Shown: piece after piece, positions 6,912 to 15,050 of the stretch | Layout: every line of letters starts with the position of its first letter | Numbering within the stretch: the stretch's first letter is position 1 | NCBI GenBank assembly: GCA_905236465.1 | Contig: CAJOQA010000214.1 | Coordinates: 1 to 18,214, forward strand | Direction: 5' to 3' | DNA length: 18,214 nt | From: an uncultured Treponema sp. | GTDB taxonomy: Bacteria > Spirochaetota > Spirochaetia > Treponematales > Treponemataceae | Notes under the pieces: model-generated | Told to the model about the DNA's origin: nothing | The model's database searches: none | What the model saw: only the letters and a program-made list of their open reading frames with translations | Made by a program: the position numbers and the translations under genes

Positions 6912-8372
6912 TTATTTTGAATATATTGCAATAGAACCAACTTGCTTCTTATTCCAGCCTGGGACTGCAATATTTTCGTTTTCACCTACTATTATAACAC
7001 CATTTCCTTTAACTTTCTCGTTAAAATCAGAAAAAATTGTATTTTGTGATGCAACGGGAAGGAAAGAAATAAGATCTCGCGCAAACACTATGTCAATAGG
7101 GGGCAGATTGTTCGTATGAGTACAATCATGGTACTCAAACATAATCATATCCTTTATCTCTTTGCTAAAAGTCCAATCACCATTGGCATTCTTTATCAAG
7201 AAGGGTTGATACCAATCAGTGCTTACCTTTTCGCTAACCGTCATAAGGGGTGCATTTGAAACGTTCAGCAAGTCTGTGTCATGGGCATAAATGCGTACAT
7301 GAGCATTTGGATAGCGCTTCTTCATTATGCAAGCTAAAGAGTAAGATTCAAAGCCCTTACCACAACCAGGGTTCCATACAACTATGTTCTTTGCAGAGTT
7401 TTCAGGAAGGGCCTTACTTACAGCTTGGGCAAAATCTTCGCTCCACCAATCGCCGGTGAACCTAGAATAGAAGGGGGCAAGGAAGGCATCTGCATCACTA
7501 TCATTCTGCAGTTGGGTCTTTCCCTGACCTCTGTCTTTTGTCCAATCAGCATAGCGGGACTTTACCCACTCTTCATTTACAGGTGCTACTGTAAACTTCT
7601 TAAGTTTTTGCAAAGAATCAGAAATGAAGTTCAAATCAACATCAGCTTTTTGTTCCTCTACCTTTTTTGCAGAAACCTTATCTTCTTTTGCAGGAGCAGG
7701 TGTCTTTTTTGCAGCGACATTGGTCTTTGCTTCAACTTTAGCAGCTTCTTCTTGAGCAACAACTTCTGCAGCAGCTGCCTGTCTTTGCTCTAACTGTGCC
7801 TGAGCAGTCTCTGCCAACTCTTTTTCTTCTTCCGGTGTACGGACGCCGAATATCTTATCAATATCAAGAAGAACATAAAGTCTGCGCTGGGCTTCTACAA
7901 CACCACTTATATATTTTATGTTGATATCTCCAAAAAGCGGATGCGGAGGCTGGATTCCATTTTTTTGAACTCCAACAACCTTATCGATTTCATCGACAAC
8001 AACACCAAAGAACTGCTCGCCAACATTCACAATCAACATATTCTCTAGAACATTATCATCATGTTCCGGAACATTAATATTAAAGAAAAGGCGGAGATCT
8101 ATAATTGGTATTATTTCACCACGCAAGTTATAAACACCTAAAACAAAAGGCAAAGTATTAGGCACATAGGTAAAATGTCCTGCCTTAGCAATTTCTTTTA
8201 CCTTCATAATGTCTATGGCATAATCCTTGCCAGACAAAGAAAAAGATACCATTTTGAAATCAATGGCGCTTGCACTTCTCTTTTCTTCCTCAAGCTGTTC
8301 CTGAGAAAGACCTTCTGCAGCGGCTTCTGTTGTGCTTGCAAGTATATTAAGTTTATCTTGTATAGTTCCCAT
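6912..8372 (-). CDS. cheW: CheW adaptor fused to a CheR-like domain
   Basis: 486 residues, about three times a plain CheW. Residues 38-178 are a CheW domain (KMVSFSLSGKDYAIDI, YNLRGEIIPIIDLR), the adaptor between receptors and CheA P5. A charged Ala/Lys/Glu linker (179-245) follows. Residues 250-486 resemble the CheR methyltransferase domain: WNPGCGKGFESYSLA (333-347) aligns with the SAM-binding GCSTGEEPYSLA, IYAHDTD (361-367) with the AtDI strand, DIVFARDLISFL (427-438) with the fDlIfCRNVLIYF motif, and GVIIVGENE (458-466) with the last strand. The loss of GEEP and of the RN pair suggests methylation ability is reduced or lost. Such CheW-CheR-like proteins have been reported in spirochaete chemoreceptor arrays. 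It starts four bases after the cheA stop with GAGGG inside the cheA end. Confidence 0.93.
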   Translation of the reverse strand: MGTIQDKLNILASTTEAAAEGLSQEQLEEEKRSASAIDFKMVSFSLSGKDYAIDIMKVKEIAKAGHFTYVPNTLPFVLGVYNLRGEIIPIIDLRLFFNINVPEHDDNVLENMLIVNVGEQFFGVVVDEIDKVVGVQKNGIQPPHPLFGDINIKYISGVVEAQRRLYVLLDIDKIFGVRTPEEEKELAETAQAQLEQRQAAAAEVVAQEEAAKVEAKTNVAAKKTPAPAKEDKVSAKKVEEQKADVDLNFISDSLQKLKKFTVAPVNEEWVKSRYADWTKDRGQGKTQLQNDSDADAFLAPFYSRFTGDWWSEDFAQAVSKALPENSAKNIVVWNPGCGKGFESYSLACIMKKRYPNAHVRIYAHDTDLLNVSNAPLMTVSEKVSTDWYQPFLIKNANGDWTFSKEIKDMIMFEYHDCTHTNNLPPIDIVFARDLISFLPVASQNTIFSDFNEKVKGNGVIIVGENENIAVPGWNKKQVGSIAIYSK

Positions 8373-8376
8373 CTAG

Positions 8377-10812
8377 CTACCCTCTGTTTGCGTTTCTAAT
8401 GGCTTCTGCCTCACGCGTCTGCTGAGCATTAAGTTCTTGCTTTACGCCCAGTTCCAAAAGCTGGCTTACATCAATAATAAGAGAAACAGAACCATCACCT
8501 AGGATTGATGCACCTGCAATTCCAGGAGAAGAGGTGAATTGGTCGTGGAGAGGTTTAATAACAACATCTTCTTCACCAATCAGCATATCAACCATTACAC
8601 CTATCTTCTTTTCCTGAGAACCAACTATTACTATAAAGCAGTAATCGCTATCGCTTGTTTTCTTTATGTTGAAGAGCCTGTCCAAACGAAGGATAGAAAT
8701 TACTTCATTACGGACATTAAGAACCTCATAGTTATCAATAGTGTTTATTGAAGATTTCTTAACACGTTGGCTTTCTATAACATTGGTAATCGGTATAGAG
8801 TAAACCTCTTTGCCAACTCTTACCAAAAGTCCCTGAATAATAGCAAGTGTAAGAGGAAGCCTGATACTGAATTTTGACCACTTATGCCTTTCGCTGGTTA
8901 CCATAATGGTACCCTTAAGCTTTTCAACCATGGTCTTTACAACATCAAGACCTACACCACGACCAGAAACATTTGAAATCTTATCGCTTGTGGAGAAACC
9001 TGGTAAGAAAATAAGGTTATAGGCCTCAATGTCAGTCAGTACCTTGTTAGGACTGATGAGCCCCTTCTTTATAGCCTTTTCGCGGACTTTTTCCACTTCT
9101 ATTCCCTGACCGTCATCAACGATGTCTATAACGATCATGTTTCCTTCATTTGAAGCCTTTAGCAACAGACGTCCGGTTTCATCTTTTCCCTGAGCAACGC
9201 GTTCTTCAGGGGGTTCAACACCGTGGTCTACAGAGTTACGGACACAGTGCATGATTGGATCTAGCAAGTCATCAACAACGGTCTTGTCAAGCTCTGTATC
9301 TTCACCTTCTATTACCAAATTAACCTTACGGCCTAAATCACGGCTTAAGTCACGAACAACACGGGGGAATCTGTTGAAAATAGTTCCAATAGGAACCATG
9401 CGGATTTTCATTACACCCTCTTGCAACTCGGAAGCAATGCGACCGAGGTTCTGCGTAGAAGACCGGAATTTACTTGCGGTAAGCTTAAATTCATTTTCAA
9501 AAGAATCAAACCAACCAAACATAGCACCATAGTCAGCCGCTATCTTAGCACGAACTTCCTTGATAGGCATTCCGTTTTTAACTTCTTCAAAAAGTTTGGG
9601 AATTTCATCCATAAGATGGTGCTGCTTTTCTTTATAAGAGGTAGTAAGCCCCTGAAGTTGAACCTGCAAATCCGCTAAATGAAGCCCTGTTTGGTTAAAG
9701 GCTGCTTTTGTAATAACGGTTTCGCTGACAAGGTTCATAAGATTATCTACACGCTTTGAATCGACGCGAAGAATAGAGCCTGTTTGGGCCGCATGTGCTG
9801 CTGGGGCTGCTGCCGCCTTCTTTGCAGGAGCAGGGGCCTTTGCTGCAGGAGTTACCGCAGCCTTAGGTTCGGGAGCTGCCGCTTGAGCAGGGGCTGCTGC
9901 TACAGGGGCAGGAGCTGCCACTTGAGCAGGTTCTTCTACAGCAACTTCTGAAACCTGAAGAACGGATTTTGCTCCCTGACTTGCACCCGTAACCTCACGG
10001 GCATCTGTTGCAAGGGTAACATCATCAAGGAAGGCAACATCTTCTAGTTCTGAACCAGGAGATGCGGTTGCGACATAATATACGACTTGGGGATGGAATT
10101 CATCCTCATATAATGCTTCAAAATCAGGGACAGTTTTAAGAACTGTGCCATTATTTTTTAGGGCTGCGAAAACCTGAATTCCTCCAACAGAATTCATCGG
10201 GTTAGCTTCATCAAAGGTAACATTTACAACCCAAAGCTTTTGATCTTCAGGACAGGCCTGCTTAAGTTCCTGATATTCTTCATCGGTAAGAGGAGGAACA
10301 GGAGGCATTCCATTATCAGGCTCTGGGGTGGCTGCCTTTGCTTCTGGAGCAGCAGGTTTTGCCCCCAACATTCCAGAAGGAAGCTTTACAGAAGAAGACT
10401 TCTTTTTGGAAGCCTTTTCAGGTATGAAAGACTTTATCTTTTGAACTAGGGGAGAAACATCTTCTTGATAAACAGAACCACCGCTACGGGATTCCAACAT
10501 AGCCTTTATTGTATCTATAGAAGTAAGTAAAATATCTACGATAGCTTCAGTAACTTCAACCTCATTACTGCGCAAGGCGTCAAGCAAATCCTCTACATCA
10601 TGACAGAAGGTTGTAAGTTCCGTCATTTCTACTGTTGCAGATCCACCCTTTAAAGTATGGGCCGCACGGAAGATTTCATCAATGGCGTCATGATTTGATG
10701 GATCATTTTCTATAACAAGGATGTTACTTTCCAAAGTCTCAATCTGCTGCTCTGCCTCGGCAAAGAAGTCTTTGAGAAGCTCTTCGTTGTTTGCGTCAAG
10801 ATAGTCACTCAT
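8377..10812 (-). CDS. cheA: Chemotaxis histidine kinase CheA
   Basis: 811 residues. P1 Hpt domain with phosphorylated His52 in AHTLKGGS; an acidic linker; a P2-like alpha/beta domain (about 175-275); a long Ala/Pro linker (about 290-343); P3 dimerisation helices (about 344-490); P4 ATPase with N box HCVRNSVDHG (Asn526), G1 DDGQG (566-570) and G2 GRGVGLD (617-623); P5 CheW-like domain (about 655-790). P3 is roughly twice the usual length because of an inserted helical region around 385-445. The protein autophosphorylates in receptor arrays and passes phosphate to CheY. First gene of the operon cheA-cheW/R-cheX-cheY. The ATG at 10812 gives the conserved MSDYLD start; its only GAGG is 14 bases upstream and inside the predicted promoter, which points to a leaderless message. 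Confidence 0.97.
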   Translation of the reverse strand: MSDYLDANNEELLKDFFAEAEQQIETLESNILVIENDPSNHDAIDEIFRAAHTLKGGSATVEMTELTTFCHDVEDLLDALRSNEVEVTEAIVDILLTSIDTIKAMLESRSGGSVYQEDVSPLVQKIKSFIPEKASKKKSSSVKLPSGMLGAKPAAPEAKAATPEPDNGMPPVPPLTDEEYQELKQACPEDQKLWVVNVTFDEANPMNSVGGIQVFAALKNNGTVLKTVPDFEALYEDEFHPQVVYYVATASPGSELEDVAFLDDVTLATDAREVTGASQGAKSVLQVSEVAVEEPAQVAAPAPVAAAPAQAAAPEPKAAVTPAAKAPAPAKKAAAAPAAHAAQTGSILRVDSKRVDNLMNLVSETVITKAAFNQTGLHLADLQVQLQGLTTSYKEKQHHLMDEIPKLFEEVKNGMPIKEVRAKIAADYGAMFGWFDSFENEFKLTASKFRSSTQNLGRIASELQEGVMKIRMVPIGTIFNRFPRVVRDLSRDLGRKVNLVIEGEDTELDKTVVDDLLDPIMHCVRNSVDHGVEPPEERVAQGKDETGRLLLKASNEGNMIVIDIVDDGQGIEVEKVREKAIKKGLISPNKVLTDIEAYNLIFLPGFSTSDKISNVSGRGVGLDVVKTMVEKLKGTIMVTSERHKWSKFSIRLPLTLAIIQGLLVRVGKEVYSIPITNVIESQRVKKSSINTIDNYEVLNVRNEVISILRLDRLFNIKKTSDSDYCFIVIVGSQEKKIGVMVDMLIGEEDVVIKPLHDQFTSSPGIAGASILGDGSVSLIIDVSQLLELGVKQELNAQQTREAEAIRNANRG

Positions 10813-10819
10813 ATACTAT

Positions 10820-10847
10820 ATTTTAACCTCTTACAAACATAAGTCAA
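10820..10847 (-). promoter_or_regulatory. promoter of the che operon
   Basis: On the minus strand TTGACT (10847-10842), a 16-base spacer and TAAAAT (10825-10820). Seven bases separate the -10 from the cheA ATG, so the RNA should start at or next to the ATG. No sigma28-type TAAA...GCCGATAA pair is visible in this intergenic region. Confidence 0.5.
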
Positions 10848-10988
10848 GTTCAAAAACTGAATTTTTAATAAATTTAACCCTAAATTTACAAGTTAAATAC
10901 CACAATATACATTTACTTAGTTAATTATAACACACAAGTAAAGAAAAAACTAGCATAGAAAGCCCACAAATTTCCGATAAATAATTTA
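10848..10988. other. AT-rich divergent intergenic region, cheA / outer-membrane gene
   Basis: The region is strongly AT-rich. It contains an inverted repeat TTTACTT (10912-10918) / AAGTAAA (10936-10942) flanking a TTATAAC that could be part of a -10. For the rightward gene the nearest candidate promoter is TAGAAA (10956-10961), 16 bases, TAAATA (10978-10983), again only a few bases from the ATG. There is no convincing Shine-Dalgarno before 10989. No small gene is apparent. Confidence 0.35.
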
Positions 10989-12215
10989 ATGATGAAAAAA
11001 CATACGACACTTTTGGCTTTTATTTTAACTACACTCCCCCTTGCAGCCCTGGAACCACCTGCATTTAGCGGCTTTACCGGAATACTTGGGCAGGCTAGCT
11101 TGGACAAAGAAATTTACGGTCAGGGATTTTTTGCCGGACAATTCGACTTTTCTGGGAAACTTTTATTTAGGACAGAATTTTATCTGGAAACTGACAATTT
11201 AATAGAAAACAGTATCCTAGAAACTCCAGAAGACAACAATTCTAAATTTAAGATACAGGAACTATCTGCCACTTATAAAATGAATATGATGAACACAAGT
11301 CATTTTTTAAGTGTATTTTTAGGAAATTTTGAACCCACAGGCTCTGATATCTTTTTGCAAAGGCAGTTTGGCTTAAAATCCATTGCTTCTAGAATGACTG
11401 AAAGTTTTCATGGATTAAGCGGAGCGGCTTTTTCTTCTTTTTTGGGAGCAGGCCTGGCTTATACAATAAGATTCAACTCACCATTTGCGACTGCGGTATA
11501 TCTTTACAAAAACAGGGACAGCTCTAGCGATCAAAGTGCCCTTAGCGGAAACTTACGGCTTGCGGGGGCGCTTTCAAGCTTTATTTTTGACATTTCTGTT
11601 GGGGCAAACTGTCCCGTATCGCACGAAACTTCTTCTGGAGACAAAGTGCTTTTCATGATTGATTATGCAATCTTAAACGGGGGGATAACTGCGATGATTG
11701 GAAGCAATTATACAAGTTCCCTCTATTTACAGGCTGGCATTTCTGACTCTATTGTAAATCCCCCAAAATCAGATGATTCATATTCAGTAGATACGGATAA
11801 GATTTACCTTATTTTTGAGCCACGCCTAGTCTTCAATGGCGGGAGGATTCACTTTACCCTCTTTAACATTCCTGACGGTTGCTTTAACGACATGATATAC
11901 TTTGTCCATGCCCCGAAAAACGATGGCTCGTCTACGGCAGGAATCAACATGTGTCTTTTTACCGAAAACTTGTACTTAGATTCAAAAGCAGTAACATTGG
12001 GGATAAATACGACATTCTGCTTTCCAGGAACAGGGCTTGGCAGCCTTGCGGGAAACATACAAGACTGCGACAGGGCCTTATACCTTGCCCCCTTTATAGA
12101 AATTCCCTCTGCTGCAGGAAAGATAACCGCAATAGTAAGCGCTGATATCTTAGAAATTCCAAAAGCAGCAAAGGAATCTTTTGTCCTGATGTTAGGATAT
12201 AGGACTCAACTATAA
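10989..12215 (+). CDS. Putative outer-membrane beta-barrel protein
   Basis: 408 residues. A signal peptide (MMKKHTTLLAFILTTLPLAAL, cut near residue 21) is followed by many short amphipathic strands with alternating Gly/aromatic/polar residues and Ser/Asn/Asp-rich turns, as in outer-membrane barrels. There are no internal transmembrane helices and no lipobox cysteine. The last residue is Leu in GYRTQL rather than the common terminal Phe. I do not recognise a named family; treponemes carry many lineage-specific proteins of this form. The start could be either of two adjacent ATGs (10989 or 10992); the second better suits the predicted leaderless start. It is convergent with dapL, seven bases from its stop, with no clear terminator between. 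Confidence 0.75.
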   Translation: MMKKHTTLLAFILTTLPLAALEPPAFSGFTGILGQASLDKEIYGQGFFAGQFDFSGKLLFRTEFYLETDNLIENSILETPEDNNSKFKIQELSATYKMNMMNTSHFLSVFLGNFEPTGSDIFLQRQFGLKSIASRMTESFHGLSGAAFSSFLGAGLAYTIRFNSPFATAVYLYKNRDSSSDQSALSGNLRLAGALSSFIFDISVGANCPVSHETSSGDKVLFMIDYAILNGGITAMIGSNYTSSLYLQAGISDSIVNPPKSDDSYSVDTDKIYLIFEPRLVFNGGRIHFTLFNIPDGCFNDMIYFVHAPKNDGSSTAGINMCLFTENLYLDSKAVTLGINTTFCFPGTGLGSLAGNIQDCDRALYLAPFIEIPSAAGKITAIVSADILEIPKAAKESFVLMLGYRTQL

Positions 12216-12222
12216 AGAAAAG

Positions 12223-13449
12223 CTAGAGGGTAAAAGTCTTGAGGCGGCGACAGGCTTCCTCAACATCTTCCCTGTGACCAAAGCAACTGAAGCGCAAGTA
12301 GGATTCCCCAGATGGCCCAAAACCCGAGCCTGGGGTTGTAACTACTCTGCATTTGTCCAAAATCTTGTCAAAAATATCCCAGCTCTTCCAACCAGGGAAG
12401 TGAACCCACAGGTAGGGAGAGTCACCCGTGTAGTAGACCTTTACGCCTGCATTTGCAAAATTACTGCCGGTAAGGGCTTCTTTCATAATTTTTGCATTTT
12501 CAAGGTAATAATCAACAAGGCCCCGTGTCTCTTTTCTACCTTCCTCATCTAAGGCTGCAAGTCCACCCCTTTGGGCAATATTGCTTGCTCCGTTAAAAAG
12601 TGTAGTCATTACCCGGTTCCAGTCAGCATGGACGCTTGTTCCATCAGCAAACTTAAGCTCTTTTGGTACAACAGACCAGCCTAAGCGGACGCCGGTAAAG
12701 CCTGCAAGCTTTGAAAAAGAGTTGATTTCTATGGCACATTCCTTTGCGCCCTCAATTTCATAAATTGTGTGTGGAATTTTTTCATCACGGATAAAGGCAA
12801 AGTAAGCAGAATCATAGATAATGATGCAACCCTTTTTCTTTGCAAAATCAACAAGTTTCTTTAGTTGCTCACGGCTTGAGGCAGCTCCTGTCGGGTTGTT
12901 GGGACTACAGAAATAAATCAGGGTGTTATCTTGAATAACACTTAAATCAGGAAAAAAATCATTATCAGCAGTACAGGGCAGATAGGTAACGCCACTGTGT
13001 CCGTCCTGACCGTTATCTGCTCCTGCGGCACCTACTATTACAGAACCGTCAACATAGACAGGATATGCGGGATCCTGCACTGCAATTTTTGTTGAGGAAC
13101 CAAAAAGAGTCTGTATGCGGGCAATATCGCATTTAGCCCCGTCAGAGACAAAAATTTCTTCTGCGCTGATGATATTAGGATATAGCACATCAGCAATTTT
13201 TTTTCGTAATTCAGAAAGTCCCTGCTCGTCGCCATAGCCAGAGTATCCCTCTTTTGTCGCCAAGGAAGAGGCATAGTCAACCATAGCCTTTGCTATATGA
13301 GGGGTCAGGGGTTCGGTTGTGTTACCGATTCCAAGACTTATAATCTTTGCATCCGGATGGGCTGCCTGATAAGCCTTTCTTCTTTTTGCAACCTCAGGAA
13401 AGAGGTAACCTGCACTTAGATTGGAAAAACCTTTATTGCGTTCTATCAT
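12223..13449 (-). CDS. dapL: LL-diaminopimelate aminotransferase
   Basis: 408 residues, family length for DapL (class I/II aminotransferase fold). Visible signatures: GIGNTTEPLTP (41-50), YGDEQG (72-77), VSDGAKCDI (101-109), SPNNPTG (182-188) and the PLP lysine Lys247 in SFSKLAGFTGVRLGW (244-258), with Arg255 for carboxylate binding. It converts tetrahydrodipicolinate to LL-diaminopimelate in one glutamate-dependent step, bypassing the succinylase branch, and connects to DapB and LysC in this window. AGGAG lies six bases before the ATG. It is divergent from lysC, with two palindromes between. Confidence 0.95.
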   Translation of the reverse strand: MIERNKGFSNLSAGYLFPEVAKRRKAYQAAHPDAKIISLGIGNTTEPLTPHIAKAMVDYASSLATKEGYSGYGDEQGLSELRKKIADVLYPNIISAEEIFVSDGAKCDIARIQTLFGSSTKIAVQDPAYPVYVDGSVIVGAAGADNGQDGHSGVTYLPCTADNDFFPDLSVIQDNTLIYFCSPNNPTGAASSREQLKKLVDFAKKKGCIIIYDSAYFAFIRDEKIPHTIYEIEGAKECAIEINSFSKLAGFTGVRLGWSVVPKELKFADGTSVHADWNRVMTTLFNGASNIAQRGGLAALDEEGRKETRGLVDYYLENAKIMKEALTGSNFANAGVKVYYTGDSPYLWVHFPGWKSWDIFDKILDKCRVVTTPGSGFGPSGESYLRFSCFGHREDVEEACRRLKTFTL

Positions 13450-13458
13450 TTTTTGCTC

Positions 13459-13502
13459 CTAAAGCCACTTTAGCAGAAAAAGCAAAATGTTTCTAGTAGA
13501 AA
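13459..13502. promoter_or_regulatory. two palindromes in the dapL/lysC divergent promoter region
   Basis: TTTCTA-G-TAGAAA (13490-13502) is a perfect palindrome with one central base; its TAGAAA half on each strand sits where a -35 would be for dapL (TAAAGT at 13472-13467) and lysC (TAGTAT at 13520-13525), each with a 17-base spacer. CTAAAG-CCA-CTTTAG (13459-13473) lies next to the dapL ribosome-binding site. Either could be an operator, but the promoter matches are weak. Confidence 0.4.
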
Positions 13503-13533
13503 AGATATTTGCTTTGTGATAGTATGGGAAGCT

Positions 13534-14859
13534 ATGATAGTTATGAAATTCGGTGGCTCTTCAGTCGCTAATGCAGAAAGAATAAGAAATGTTGCATCTA
13601 TAATACAAGCTTACGAAAAAGACAGACCTATTGTTGTTCTTAGCGCAATGGGCGATACTACAGACCACTTGCTAGAAGCAGCTGACTTAGCTGTTCAGGG
13701 GCAGGTTGATATTGCAAAAGTGGAAAAACTTCATTATGACACAGCAAAGGAATTGGACCTTGAAATTCCGGCCATTGCAGAGCTTTTAGAGGAGCTAAAA
13801 ACCCTGCTTACAGGAATTTCCATGCTAAAAGAGCTTACCAAAAGAACCAGGGACTATTTGGTTTCTTTTGGGGAGCGGCTTTCTGTCCGCATGATGGCTT
13901 CCTATTTGCAAAAAGAAGGAACTGCTGCAAAATTCTATGATGCCTGGGATGCGGGTTTTGTAAGTGATTCAAATTACATGAGCGCGGAGTTGCTTGACCA
14001 GGTATGGGAAAGCATTCCTGAAAAACTTGGTGATTATAAGGAAGGAAAAAACAAGGAGATCCCTATAGTTACCGGCTTTATTGCTAAGGACAAGAAAGGC
14101 ATAATAACAACATTGGGACGCGGAGGAAGTGACCTTAGCGCAACAATGATAGGGGCCGCCCTTAAAGCTGATGAAATTCAGACTTGGAAAGACGTGGATG
14201 GTATTTTAACCGCTGACCCCAGGGTTGTAAAGGATGCCCGCCCCGTAAGCGAGGTAACTTACGAGGAAGCGCAAGAGCTTGCGATGTTCGGCAGTCAGGT
14301 TTTACACCCTAGGAGCATGGTTCCCTGCCGAAAAAGCGGGACTAGGGTTCGGGTAAAAAACTCCTACAATATAAAAAGCCCGGGTACACTTATTGTAGAA
14401 AAACATTCAGGGCCTACCCCACCGGTTACAGCCATTACCAGCGTAAAGAACGTAACCCTTATAGACATACAGTCTAGTAGGATGCTCGGGGCTTCAGGCT
14501 TTATGGCCCACATATTCAATCAGTTCCTTAAGTGGGAAATTTCTGTTGATGTTGTAGCAACAAGCGAAGTATCTGTTAGCCTTACGGTAAGCAGCAAGAT
14601 AGACCTGACAGGTGTTCTTGCAGATTTAGAGCGGGTGGCAGAAGTTAAGGCTAAGAAGGGAAAGGCTATTGTAACTATTATATGTGACGCAGCCCATTCT
14701 AGCAGGATTTTGGCGGATGTTTTTTCAGCTTTGGCAAAGGAGAACATAAATGTTCAAATGATAAGCCAGGGGGCCAGCAAGGTAAATATTTCTTTCCTTG
14801 TAGATGAAGATCATGCAGATGATACAGTAAAGATACTGCATCAAGCACTCTTTAAATAA
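13534..14859 (+). CDS. lysC: Aspartate kinase, monofunctional
   Basis: 441 residues from the ATG at 13534. It opens MIVMKFGGSSVA, the kinase N-terminal motif, then SFGERLS (111-117), the long GRGGSDLSAT nucleotide motif (195-204) and WKDVDGI..ADPRVV. Residues from about 300 form two ACT domains (VTLIDIQSSRMLGASG; AIVTIICDAAHSSRILADVF), the usual site of feedback control by lysine and/or threonine. It phosphorylates aspartate, the entry step of lysine, threonine and methionine synthesis. A GTG at 13516 would add six residues, but it overlaps the likely -10 region and has no ribosome-binding site. No homoserine dehydrogenase is fused. No clear terminator follows; the short T/A-rich symmetry at 14864-14878 is weak. 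Confidence 0.95.
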   Translation: MIVMKFGGSSVANAERIRNVASIIQAYEKDRPIVVLSAMGDTTDHLLEAADLAVQGQVDIAKVEKLHYDTAKELDLEIPAIAELLEELKTLLTGISMLKELTKRTRDYLVSFGERLSVRMMASYLQKEGTAAKFYDAWDAGFVSDSNYMSAELLDQVWESIPEKLGDYKEGKNKEIPIVTGFIAKDKKGIITTLGRGGSDLSATMIGAALKADEIQTWKDVDGILTADPRVVKDARPVSEVTYEEAQELAMFGSQVLHPRSMVPCRKSGTRVRVKNSYNIKSPGTLIVEKHSGPTPPVTAITSVKNVTLIDIQSSRMLGASGFMAHIFNQFLKWEISVDVVATSEVSVSLTVSSKIDLTGVLADLERVAEVKAKKGKAIVTIICDAAHSSRILADVFSALAKENINVQMISQGASKVNISFLVDEDHADDTVKILHQALFK

Positions 14860-14887
14860 TTTTTTTGCAAAAAATACCTTTAGGCAC

Positions 14888-14916
14888 TTGAACACTTTTT
14901 GCTTTTGCTATAGAAT
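14888..14916 (+). promoter_or_regulatory. promoter of tRNA-Pro
   Basis: TTGAAC (14888-14893), a 17-base spacer and TAGAAT (14911-14916), with the tRNA 17 bases further on. It allows the tRNA to be transcribed independently of lysC. Confidence 0.5.
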
Positions 14917-14933
14917 ATTGAGTACTAAATTAT

Positions 14934-15007
14934 CGGGCTATAGCGCAGCTGGTTAGCGTGCTTGTCTGGGGGGCAAGAGGTCACCGATTCGATTTCGGTT
15001 AGCCCGA
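14934..15007 (+). tRNA. tRNA-Pro (anticodon GGG)
   Basis: A complete 74-base cloverleaf. Acceptor CGGGCTA pairs fully with TAGCCCG, with A as discriminator; C1-G72 and A73 are the bacterial proline identity pair. The anticodon stem CTTGT/GCAAG holds the loop CTGGGGG with anticodon GGG. The T arm ACCGA/TCGGT encloses TTCGATT. CCA is not encoded, so it is added after transcription. GGG reads CCC and CCU. Confidence 0.95.
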
Positions 15008-15016
15008 CTAAGTGTA

Positions 15017-15050
15017 AGCGTCAGTTTCAAAAGGAACTGACGCTTTTTTT
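15017..15050 (+). terminator. terminator of tRNA-Pro, overlapping the histidine kinase stop
   Basis: AGCGTCAGTTTC (15017-15028) pairs with GGAACTGACGCT (15033-15044), twelve pairs with one G-U, over an AAAA loop, then six T. The T run overlaps the minus-strand kinase stop codon at 15049-15051. Read on the minus strand it lacks a following T run. Confidence 0.9.

Noticed and set aside
7250..7793. Two plus-strand open frames inside the CheW fusion
   Set aside because: Antisense to a well-supported gene, low-complexity Phe/Cys/Leu content, no start signals.
9780..9960. GCT/GCA-like repeats in cheA
   Set aside because: They encode the Ala/Pro linker of CheA; imperfect and in frame, so not a separate repeat element.
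13516..13533. GTG start extending aspartate kinase by six residues
   Set aside because: It lies in the probable promoter, lacks a ribosome-binding site, and the family begins at M(I/K)xVMKFGGSS.
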